Part shown: piece by piece, positions 28,371 through 35,723 of the stretch
Numbering within the stretch: position 1 is the first letter of the stretch
How the letters are laid out: every line of letters starts with the position of its first letter
From: an uncultured Opitutia bacterium
Lineage (GTDB): Bacteria; Verrucomicrobiota; Verrucomicrobiia; Opitutales; UBA953
Direction: 5' to 3'
DNA length: 35,723 bases
Assembly (NCBI GenBank): GCA_903882335.1
Contig: CAIRWP010000153.1
Span: 1-35,723, forward strand
The notes under the pieces: generated by a model
The model's input: only the letters and a program-made list of their open reading frames with translations
Databases searched by the model: none
Told to the model about the DNA's origin: nothing
Translations under genes and position numbers: made by a program

Positions 28371-29066
28371 ATGTCCGTCCTCGGCTCCTGGCTCGCCGCC
28401 ACGCTCGCCTGCCTGGCCACGCTCGCCCTGCCGGCCGCCGGGGAGACCCGCGCCAAGGGAGGCCAAGGGGGCGAGATGGCGAAAGGCGGGGTCGACCTGG
28501 TCGCCGCCGCCAAGCCGCATCCCGGCCCGTCTCCGGCCTTCACGCTGACCAGCCCCGCCGTGAAGGATGGTGGTGCCCTCCCGACCGAGTTCACGGGCGA
28601 CGGCGCCGGCGCCAGCCTGCCGCTGAGCTGGAGTAATGTGCCGCGTGGCACTGTCTCGCTCGCGCTGGTGATGCACCACCTGGACCCGGAGGGAAAGACG
28701 AAGGTCTACTGGCTGGTGGTCGACATCGACCCGAAGACGACTTCCGTCGCGAAGAACGCCCCCGACTTCGGACGACTGGGCCTGAGCACCGTCCATGACC
28801 GCGTCGAGTATGCCCCACCCCACTCCAAGGGCCCGGGTCTCAAGAAGTACGTCCTCACCCTGTTCGCGCTATCCGCCAAGCCCAACCTACCCGACGCCGC
28901 TCAACCGATCTCGCTCGAGACCTTGCTTCCCGTGATGAAGGGAAAGATCCTTGGCGCCGCCGACCTCACGGTCACCTACACCCGACCCACCGGGGCGTCC
29001 GACGAGCCAGCGAAGCGTCCGGCCCGGCCGGGACCGCCGCGACCGGCCGGCGGTAAAGGCGACTAA
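28371..29066 (+). CDS. YbhB/YbcL (PEBP/RKIP)-like secreted protein
   Basis: SPAVKDGGALPTEFTGDGAGASLPLSWSNVPRGTVSLALVMHHLDP, KYVLTLFALSAKPNLP; signal peptide; basic Gly/Pro-rich C-terminus. Confidence 0.85.
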   Translation: MSVLGSWLAATLACLATLALPAAGETRAKGGQGGEMAKGGVDLVAAAKPHPGPSPAFTLTSPAVKDGGALPTEFTGDGAGASLPLSWSNVPRGTVSLALVMHHLDPEGKTKVYWLVVDIDPKTTSVAKNAPDFGRLGLSTVHDRVEYAPPHSKGPGLKKYVLTLFALSAKPNLPDAAQPISLETLLPVMKGKILGAADLTVTYTRPTGASDEPAKRPARPGPPRPAGGKGD

Positions 29067-29116
29067 CCAATCGCTTGCGGGTTGCCTGCGAGCAGGCCGG
29101 CGGCTACTCCCTGCGC

Positions 29117-30253
29117 GTGACCTTCCTGCGTCCGGTTTTCCTCGCCTGCGTCGCGTTCCTCGCGGCCACGTTGTCCGCCCATCCCGAATGGAAACCGGCT
29201 TACTGCGTCGGCGTGATCGAGGATGAGCGCTTCGACCTGACCATCAAGTTCGATGTCCCTTCCTACCTCGTCGGCAAGCACCCGAAGGAAGCCACCGTCA
29301 AGGAACTCGATGACCTGATGTTCGACTCCGGCCGGCTGCCCGCCGCCTACGCGCGCGAGCCGGCGGAGTTCCTGCGCGGAGTCCGCGTCCTCGTCGACGG
29401 GAAGGAGACGCCGGTTGAGCTCGTCGCGTTCCCGACCGCAGTCGAGGTCAAGGCCCAGTCCGCCAAGCAAGGCGAGGAGGAGCGCTACCCGGTCCTGCTC
29501 AACGCCAAGCTGCGTACCCGGATCCCCCGCGACACGGCCAAGGTGGAGGTGATGTTCCCGTCCGCCCTCGGGACGGTGCTCACCAACCTGCGCCGCGGGA
29601 TGGATTCGCAGGTGGTCATGAACGTGGCCCCGGGTGAGCGCGGCGAGTTCATCATCGGCGAGGTGCGCCTCACCCTCGGCGACTTCCTCCGCGAGGGCTT
29701 CGTGCACGTCATCCCCGACGGTTGGGATCACTGCCTCTTCATGCTGGCGATGTTTCTCGGGGCCGCCTCCCTCGCCCAGGCCCTGACGCGCTCCCTCGTC
29801 TTCACCCTCGGCCATGCGCTCACGCTCGGGCTGGTCGCCGCCGGCCAGCTACCCCCGGTGGGCGACTGGATCGAACCCGTGATCGCGGCCACCATCGGCG
29901 CCGGCGGGGTCCTCGCCTGGAGGAACCGCGGCGCGAGCCGACCCGGGAACTCGGCGCCCCTGCTGCTGATTCCCCTCATCTTCGGCCTCGTGCATGGGCT
30001 CGGTTTCGCCGCCGCGGTCACGGATCAGCTGGACGGCTGGGGACGCACGCAGGTCGTCCAGCTGCTCATCGGCTTCAACGTCGGGGTCGAGGCGGCCCAG
30101 GTCGCGGTCATTCTCGCGGCCGCCGTGCTCCTGAGTCTCGCCGTCAAGGCCCGCGCCAACGAGTCGCTGCTGCGCCGCGCGCTCGGCGCCGCGATCGCCC
30201 TCGCCGGTTTCAGCCTGATGGCCTGGCGCTGTTGGGAGCTCCGGTTCGGCTGA
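29117..30253 (+). CDS. HupE/UreJ_2 family membrane protein
   Basis: FVHVIPDGWDHCLFMLAMFLGAA, LVFTLGHALTLGL, FGLVHGLGFAAAV; GTG start at 29117 gives a clean signal peptide. Confidence 0.82.
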   Translation: MTFLRPVFLACVAFLAATLSAHPEWKPAYCVGVIEDERFDLTIKFDVPSYLVGKHPKEATVKELDDLMFDSGRLPAAYAREPAEFLRGVRVLVDGKETPVELVAFPTAVEVKAQSAKQGEEERYPVLLNAKLRTRIPRDTAKVEVMFPSALGTVLTNLRRGMDSQVVMNVAPGERGEFIIGEVRLTLGDFLREGFVHVIPDGWDHCLFMLAMFLGAASLAQALTRSLVFTLGHALTLGLVAAGQLPPVGDWIEPVIAATIGAGGVLAWRNRGASRPGNSAPLLLIPLIFGLVHGLGFAAAVTDQLDGWGRTQVVQLLIGFNVGVEAAQVAVILAAAVLLSLAVKARANESLLRRALGAAIALAGFSLMAWRCWELRFG

Positions 30254-30259
30254 GACCGC

Positions 30260-31648
30260 TCAGAGGCGACCGACCGGACGCTTCCCGGCGTCGAGGGCGG
30301 CGCGTTCCTTCGCCGCCAGCTCCTTCAGCTGCGTCACGACTTCCGGGTGGGCGTCCTTGACGTCGTTGCGCTCGGCGGGATCGGCCTCGAGGTCGAACAG
30401 CGCGAAACCGATTTCTTTCTGCTGGGTCTTCATCGGGCCGCCGTCGTGTTCGGCGGGCTTCATGTCGTCGTAGCTGCGGTACGTGTGCGGCAGATGCAGT
30501 TTCCAGCGGCCTTGCCGGATCGCCTCCAGCTTGTCGCCGTAGTAATAAGGGAAGACCTCGCGCGCCACCGCGCTCTCGCCACGCAGGACCGGCAGGAAGG
30601 TGCGTCCGTCGATGGGCTTGGCCGGCGCCGGGGCGCCGCAGGCTTCGACCAACGTCGGCAGTAGGTCGAGATTCGCCGCGACCGCCCGGGTGGAGGAAGC
30701 GGGCTTCACCTTGCCCGGCCAGCGGATGATGAAAGGCACGCGCACGCCGCCCTCCCAGGTGGTGCCCTTGCCCTCGCGCAGACCGCCCGTCACGCCGGCA
30801 TGACGTCCGAAGTTAAGCCAAGGCCCGTTGTCGCTGGTGAAAATCACGATCGTATCCTGCGCGAGCCCCTTGCTCTCCAACGCATCGAGGACCCGACCGA
30901 CGGTATCATCCAGCTCCGCCAAGGTATCCGCGTAAGGCGTCGGCCCCTTGCCCTTGAAATCCTTGGAAGCGCCGAGCGGGGTGTGCGGCATCGACGTGGC
31001 CAGGTACAGGAAGAAGGGGCGGTCGATGGTATCCCGGATGAACTTCGTCGCGCGGAAGCCCTGCCGGACCGTCAGGAGATCCATATCTACCCAGTCCTCC
31101 AGCTCGCCGAAGGGCACGCCATCAACGATGCGCGGAAGCTTCGGGTACATCTTCTTGCGGGATACGTCCCCCGGGTAATACCCCAGCGGCCACATGTCGT
31201 TGGAATAGGGAATGATCAGCGACTCATCGAACCCTTGCTTGTTCGGCAGGAAGGTCAGGGCGTCGCCGAGGTGCCACTTGCCGACCACGCCGGTGCGGTA
31301 GCCGGCGCGCTGGAAGAGCTCCGCCACGGTCTCCTCTTCGTTATTGAGACCGAGCTTGGAGGCGGGCGGCAAAGCGGTCCCGCCCAGCCCCAGCCGATTG
31401 GGATAACAACCCGTCAGCAAGGCGCAGCGGGAGGAGGTGCAGACCGCCTGGGCCACGTAGAACTGCTCGAAGCGCATTCCCTGTTTGGCCAGCTGGTCGA
31501 TCCGCGGCGTCTTGTTCTGGGTGGAACCGTAGCAACCGAGGTCACCCCAGCCAAGGTCGTCGGCCATGATGAGCACGACATTGGGCGGCTTAGCCAGCAA
31601 CGAGCTGGCAAAAGCAATAAATAAGAGCCAGGCCGGGGTGCAGCGCAT
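30260..31648 (-). CDS. Secreted sulfatase with CTSSR active-site motif
   Basis: NVVLIMADDLGWGDLGCYGSTQNKTPRIDQLA, AQAVCTSSRCALLTGCYPNRLGL, VGKWHLGD, FTSDNGPW. Confidence 0.92.
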   Translation of the reverse strand: MRCTPAWLLFIAFASSLLAKPPNVVLIMADDLGWGDLGCYGSTQNKTPRIDQLAKQGMRFEQFYVAQAVCTSSRCALLTGCYPNRLGLGGTALPPASKLGLNNEEETVAELFQRAGYRTGVVGKWHLGDALTFLPNKQGFDESLIIPYSNDMWPLGYYPGDVSRKKMYPKLPRIVDGVPFGELEDWVDMDLLTVRQGFRATKFIRDTIDRPFFLYLATSMPHTPLGASKDFKGKGPTPYADTLAELDDTVGRVLDALESKGLAQDTIVIFTSDNGPWLNFGRHAGVTGGLREGKGTTWEGGVRVPFIIRWPGKVKPASSTRAVAANLDLLPTLVEACGAPAPAKPIDGRTFLPVLRGESAVAREVFPYYYGDKLEAIRQGRWKLHLPHTYRSYDDMKPAEHDGGPMKTQQKEIGFALFDLEADPAERNDVKDAHPEVVTQLKELAAKERAALDAGKRPVGRL

Positions 31649-31712
31649 GTAGTCCTTCTAGGCCACACCACGCTGATTCCAAGCCCTTATTAGGCGAGGG
31701 GACGCGACGCCT

Positions 31713-31988
31713 TCAGACCTGCAAACCGAGTTCCTTGCAGACGGCGGGGTGCTTCCGGGCCTTGGCCTTGAACTCATCGACCGAGAAATCCGCCACGATG
31801 AAGTCGCCGTAGCGGAGGCTCGGACACTTAGACTGCCCCGTCAGGGCGACCAGCTGACGCATTTCATGCATGCTGGCCACGACATCGCGGACGTCGAGCT
31901 TGACGCCTTGGGCCTCGAAGAAGGCCAGCGCCTCCGTGCACCAGGGGCATCCCGGCTTGGTGTAGAAAATCGGCAACGGCTGCGGCAT
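31713..31988 (-). CDS. Glutaredoxin-like protein
   Basis: IFYTKPGCPWCTEALAFFEAQGV (CPWC). Start trimmed to ATG at 31988. Confidence 0.82.
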   Translation of the reverse strand: MPQPLPIFYTKPGCPWCTEALAFFEAQGVKLDVRDVVASMHEMRQLVALTGQSKCPSLRYGDFIVADFSVDEFKAKARKHPAVCKELGLQV

Positions 31989-32084
31989 GCCCCGAGCCAA
32001 GCGGCCGCGGGGCCCCCTGGCAAGCCCCGGCCCGGTTGGCGCGTTGACAGCCCCGCGGACCGGAGCCAGAAAACGCCCCTTCCC

Positions 32085-33188
32085 ATGGAAACCATCCACG
32101 GCGCCCCTTCCTTCGTCCTGCGCACCCCCGAGGTCGAGCTCGCGGTGACCCGCACCGCCGGCCACCTCGCCCCGGTTCGCTTTCACCTCGGCGCCCTGAC
32201 GGCGTCGCCCTACTCGCTCTCGCCCTGGACGCCGACGGAGATCGACCCCTCCTTACCCAACCTCCTGCTCTACCTCCGCGGAGACTTCCTGTGCCTCCCC
32301 TTCGGCGGCCAGCAGAGCGGCCCGCCCCACGGCGACGTCGCCAACGCCGACTGGTCCCTCGTCGAACAGACCGGCAACCGCCTCCGCCTCCGCCAGACGG
32401 GCGCCGACACGGGCGCGACCGTGACGAAGACGCTGTCGCTGGTCCCCGGACACCACGCGGTCTACGCGGAGCATGTGATCGAGAACCTCTCTGGCCGCTG
32501 GAACTACGGCAACCACCCGGTCCTTGACCTTTCAGCCGTACCGGAAGGGACCGGTCGCATCGCGACCAGCGCTTTCCGGTTCGGCTCGGTTTACGCCGGC
32601 GAATTCTCCAACCCCGCCAACGGCGAGTCGGGCGCCCTCCGGCCCAACGCCCGCTTTTCCCACCTGGCGGCGGTGCCGACCAAGTCGGGCATGGACACCG
32701 ACCTGACCCGCTACCCCGCTCGCCCCGGCTACGATGACCTGATCATGCTGGTCAACGCCCCCGCGACGGAGGAGCAGCCGTTCGCCTGGACGGCCGTCAC
32801 CTTCCCGGGCTATGTCTGGTTCCAGCTGAAAGATGTCGCCGACTTCCCGGCCACGTTGTTCTGGCTCTCCAATGGCGGGCGCCCGGGCCACCCTTGGGAA
32901 AAGCGCCACCTGGGTCGCCTCGGCCTCGAGGAGGTCTGCTCGCACTTCTGCGACGGCGTCGATAGCGCGCGCGAGGATCGCCTGGCCGCCGACGGCGTCC
33001 CGACCAGCCGCGAATTCCACGCCGGCACCCCGGTGCGTCTGGCCATCATCCAGGGCGCCGTGGCGATCGGCCAGTCCTTCGGGCAGGTCCGCTCCATCAC
33101 CCCAGCCGGACCGGAGGCCGTCCGGATCACGGGCGAAAACGGCCAAACCCTTGAAGTCCCCCTTAATTGGGGCTTTTTGAAAGCCTGA
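32085..33188 (+). CDS. Galactose mutarotase-like / aldose-1-epimerase superfamily protein
   Basis: LLYLRGDFLCLPFGG, VYAEHVIENLSG, WNYGNHPVLDLS; fold inferred by eye. Start trimmed to ATG 32085. Confidence 0.55.
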   Translation: METIHGAPSFVLRTPEVELAVTRTAGHLAPVRFHLGALTASPYSLSPWTPTEIDPSLPNLLLYLRGDFLCLPFGGQQSGPPHGDVANADWSLVEQTGNRLRLRQTGADTGATVTKTLSLVPGHHAVYAEHVIENLSGRWNYGNHPVLDLSAVPEGTGRIATSAFRFGSVYAGEFSNPANGESGALRPNARFSHLAAVPTKSGMDTDLTRYPARPGYDDLIMLVNAPATEEQPFAWTAVTFPGYVWFQLKDVADFPATLFWLSNGGRPGHPWEKRHLGRLGLEEVCSHFCDGVDSAREDRLAADGVPTSREFHAGTPVRLAIIQGAVAIGQSFGQVRSITPAGPEAVRITGENGQTLEVPLNWGFLKA

Positions 33189-33207
33189 GGCCCGCTGACT
33201 CAATTCT

Positions 33208-33236
33208 TGTCCCCGCCCGCCGACTCCCCTAAATCC
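33208..33236 (+). promoter_or_regulatory. Candidate sigma70-like promoter for the cupin gene
   Basis: TTGTCC (33208-33213), 17-bp spacer, TAAATC (33231-33236), 27 nt before ATG 33264. Confidence 0.3.
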
Positions 33237-33263
33237 CACTTCCCCTCCCTTTCCCCCTCCCTC

Positions 33264-34535
33264 ATGTCCTCCCCCAAGATCGTCCAAGACTTGTCCACCA
33301 AGAAGAGCGGCGTCGCCCCGCTCGTGGCCAAGGAAATCGCCCGTACCGGCGGCCTGCTCCGCCTCGCCCCGTGCTGGGTGCCCCGCTCCTTCCTGCAGCC
33401 GGGCAAGCGCCTCAAGTTGCACCCCGATGACCTCTACGCGTTCGGCCTGAGCCGTGGCGGCATCGACGAGCGGTGGTTCGCCTCCACGACCGAAGCCGCC
33501 AACGACAACCGCACGGTCGACGAAGGCCTCTCCTACGTCGTCATCGGCAACACCCGCTTCACCCTGCACCAGGCCGTCAAGGAATGCGGCGCCGCCCTCA
33601 TCGGTTCCAAGATCTGGAGCAAGTATAAGAAGTGGCCCGTCTACTCCAAGTTCTTCGACAACATGGGTCCGATCCCGCACCACATGCACCAGAACGCCAA
33701 GCAGGCCAAGCTGCTCGGCCTCGAAGGCAAGCCGGAGTCGTACTACTTCCCGCCCCAGCATAACAACGTCGGCAACAACTTCCCCTACACGTTCATGGGC
33801 TTCGAGCCCGGCACGACCAAGGCCCAGGTCCGCGAGTGCATCGCCAACTGGCACAAGGGTGACAACAAGATCCTCGCCCTCTCCAAGGCGTACAAGCTCG
33901 AGCCCGGCACCGGCTGGCTCATCGACCCCTGCATCCTCCACGCTCCAGGTTCGCTCTGCACTTACGAGCCGCAGTGGGGTTCCGACGTGTTCGGCATGTA
34001 CCAGAACCTCGTCGAAGGCCGCGAAGTGCCGTGGGCCCTCCTCGTCAAGGACATGCCCAAGTCCAAGCATCAGGACGTCGACTTCATCGTGGACCAGCTC
34101 GACTGGGACAAGAACGTCGACCCGAATTTCAAGGACAACCACTACCTCGAGCCCGTCGTCTCCGTCGAGGGCAAGGGCTTCGTGGACAAGTGGATCGTCT
34201 ACGGCAAGGTCGACAAGTTCCAGTACTTCACCGCGAAGGAGCTGACCGTCGAACCGGGCGCCGAGTGCGTCATCACGGACAAGGGCGCCTACGGCCTGAT
34301 CTGCGTCCAGGGGTCCGGCACCATCAACGGCGAGGTCCTGAACAGCCCGAAGCTCATCCGCTTCAACGAACTGACCGAGGACGAATACTTCTGCACCGAG
34401 GACGGCGCCAGGAAGGGCGTCACCTTCCGCAACACCTCCACCACCGAGCCGCTGGTCTGCCTGCGCTACTTCGGCCCGGAAGTGAACCCGGACGCCCCGG
34501 CCATGGGCGCCTACAAGAAGGCCAAGAAGAAGTAA
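33264..34535 (+). CDS. Cupin-type, mannose-6-phosphate isomerase-like protein
   Basis: [10 protein letters not shown] metal-binding His cluster; repeated beta-rich C-terminal segment ([30 protein letters not shown]). Start trimmed to ATG 33264. Confidence 0.6.
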   Translation: MSSPKIVQDLSTKKSGVAPLVAKEIARTGGLLRLAPCWVPRSFLQPGKRLKLHPDDLYAFGLSRGGIDERWFASTTEAANDNRTVDEGLSYVVIGNTRFTLHQAVKECGAALIGSKIWSKYKKWPVYSKFFDNMGPIPHHMHQNAKQAKLLGLEGKPESYYFPPQHNNVGNNFPYTFMGFEPGTTKAQVRECIANWHKGDNKILALSKAYKLEPGTGWLIDPCILHAPGSLCTYEPQWGSDVFGMYQNLVEGREVPWALLVKDMPKSKHQDVDFIVDQLDWDKNVDPNFKDNHYLEPVVSVEGKGFVDKWIVYGKVDKFQYFTAKELTVEPGAECVITDKGAYGLICVQGSGTINGEVLNSPKLIRFNELTEDEYFCTEDGARKGVTFRNTSTTEPLVCLRYFGPEVNPDAPAMGAYKKAKKK

Positions 34536-34572
34536 GCCTTCGCCCACCACCCCCTCACCCCACCCCACCGTC

Positions 34573-35577
34573 ATGAAACTGCACAACGCGATGTGGCCCG
34601 GCCTCGTCGGCAAGGAGCCCAACACCGACCACCCCCCGATCGCCCTCGAGCGCATGCTCGACATGACCGTCGCCGCCAACGTCGACGGGCATAAGTTCGA
34701 CGGCGTCGACCTGTTCCTGTTCCACCCGCACACCGACCCCGACATCTCGACCGACGCCCTCAAGGCGATGGCCGACCAGATCGCGGGCCGCGGCCTCAAC
34801 GTCGGCTCCCTCGTGGCGCCGGTCTGGGGTGGCACCGTCGGCGACTCCGCGATGGGCACCGACGAGCAGCAGAAGAAGTTCCTCCTCGCCATCGAGAAGG
34901 CCTGCCGCATCGCCCAGCAGCTCAACCGCCATGGCGTCCGCAAGTACGGCCTCATCCGCGTGGACTCCGCCGAGTTCGGCGTGGCCAAGTGGCGCGAGAA
35001 CCCGAAGGCCAACACCGCCCGCATCGTCGACACCTTCAGGAAGGCCGCGCAGATCGCCGCCGACCACGGCGAGCGCCTCGCCGCCGAAGGCGAGATCTGC
35101 TGGGCCGGCATGCACTCCTGGAAGGCCATGCTCGACACCCTCGAAGGCGTCGGCATGCCCAAGCATTTCGGCTTCCAGGCCGACCTCGCCCACACCTACC
35201 TCTACCTGATGGGTTACAACGAGCCCGAGGCCGCCCTCCTTAAGGAAGGCTACACCCCGGAGCAGTTCTGGCCCGCCTACCGCGAGATGGTCTCCAAGCT
35301 CCGCCCCTGGACCTACGACTTCCACGTCGCCCAGAACGACGGCACCGTGCACGGCACCGGCTCACACGAGAAGACCGGCCGCCATTGCCAAGCCGACGAC
35401 GTCAACGGCAAGCTCGACATCGCCGCTTGCGCCAAAGTCTGGCTCGAAGGCGCCGCGGGTCGCGGCATGCAGCACATCTGCTGGGATGGTTGCATGTTCC
35501 CGAACGCCACGCTCGAGAACCCGAAGACCTGGAACACCATCCTCTCCGCGATGGTCAAGGTGAAGAAGGCACTCTGA
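34573..35577 (+). CDS. Xylose isomerase-like TIM-barrel / sugar phosphate isomerase-epimerase
   Basis: [67 protein letters not shown]_endonuc_2-type pattern. Confidence 0.72.
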   Translation: MKLHNAMWPGLVGKEPNTDHPPIALERMLDMTVAANVDGHKFDGVDLFLFHPHTDPDISTDALKAMADQIAGRGLNVGSLVAPVWGGTVGDSAMGTDEQQKKFLLAIEKACRIAQQLNRHGVRKYGLIRVDSAEFGVAKWRENPKANTARIVDTFRKAAQIAADHGERLAAEGEICWAGMHSWKAMLDTLEGVGMPKHFGFQADLAHTYLYLMGYNEPEAALLKEGYTPEQFWPAYREMVSKLRPWTYDFHVAQNDGTVHGTGSHEKTGRHCQADDVNGKLDIAACAKVWLEGAAGRGMQHICWDGCMFPNATLENPKTWNTILSAMVKVKKAL

Positions 35578-35622
35578 GCCGCCGACCTACCCGCCAACCG
35601 CTTACCGCCTACTCCTAACATC

Positions 35623-35723
35623 ATGTCTAAAGCCATTCGCATCGGTCTCATCGGTTACGGCTTCATGGGCCGCACCCACTCCAACGCCTACTCCCAGGTC
35701 GGTCACTTCTTCCCGAAGGACAA
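35623..35723 (+). CDS. Gfo/Idh/MocA-family oxidoreductase, 3'-truncated by window edge
   Basis: [33 protein letters not shown]: GxGxxG Rossmann start typical of Gfo/Idh. Confidence 0.85.
   Translation, partial: MSKAIRIGLIGYGFMGRTHSNAYSQVGHFFPKD

Noticed and set aside
27008-31648. The two sulfatase genes as an inverted repeat or recent duplication
   Set aside because: The proteins differ throughout, including active-site motif; only family-level similarity.
32044-32072. TTGACA upstream of the mutarotase-like gene as a promoter
   Set aside because: Perfect -35 but at 17 bp spacing the -10 is CAGAAA (weak); not enough support.
32532-35195. 887-aa minus-strand ORF opposite the mutarotase, cupin and TIM-barrel genes
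   Set aside because: Antisense stop-free frame produced by GC-rich codon bias; low-complexity Val/Asp/Gly/Ala/Glu composition, no motif, and the plus-strand genes have clear family signatures.
1-35723. CRISPR arrays, tRNA/rRNA genes, transposases, integrases or phage genes
   Set aside because: None recognised on reading either strand; no regularly spaced repeats or mobile-element hallmark motifs seen.

Overview
This is a GC-rich, gene-dense bacterial window, probably Verrucomicrobiota/Planctomycetota-like judging from paired sulfatases, YHYH, DUF5069 and PEBP genes. No tRNA, rRNA, CRISPR array, phage or transposase was recognised. The main blocks are: (1) a tight 5-gene sugar/aminosugar activation operon (ROK-like kinase fragment, PIG-L deacetylase, nucleotidyltransferase, NahK-like kinase, UDP-sugar 4-epimerase); (2) a minus-strand operon of LpxR-like, Ppx/GppA, SCO1-like and an uncharacterised secreted protein with two HLHP motifs; (3) a divergent 8-gene Mla/Pqi-type lipid transport operon that also carries DUF5069, a degenerate SpoU-like protein, an orphan protein and an AmpG-like MFS gene; (4) a housekeeping stretch (M16 peptidase, prfB, an ATP-grasp-like orphan, a DsbD-like protein with the thioredoxin domain in an unusual position, an OmpA lipoprotein, MoeB-rhodanese, ruvX, truA); (5) a secreted-protein cluster (YHYH, sulfatase, PEBP, HupE/UreJ, sulfatase), three members of which share Gly/Pro/Lys-rich C-terminal tails; (6) a sugar-catabolism cluster (mutarotase-like, cupin, TIM-barrel isomerase, Gfo/Idh). 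The strongest leads for something undescribed are the rearranged DsbD, the pseudo-SpoU in the lipid transport operon, the SCO1-linked HLHP protein, the orphan ATP-grasp protein and the YHYH/sulfatase/PEBP/HupE cluster. All family calls come from reading motifs; no database search was run.
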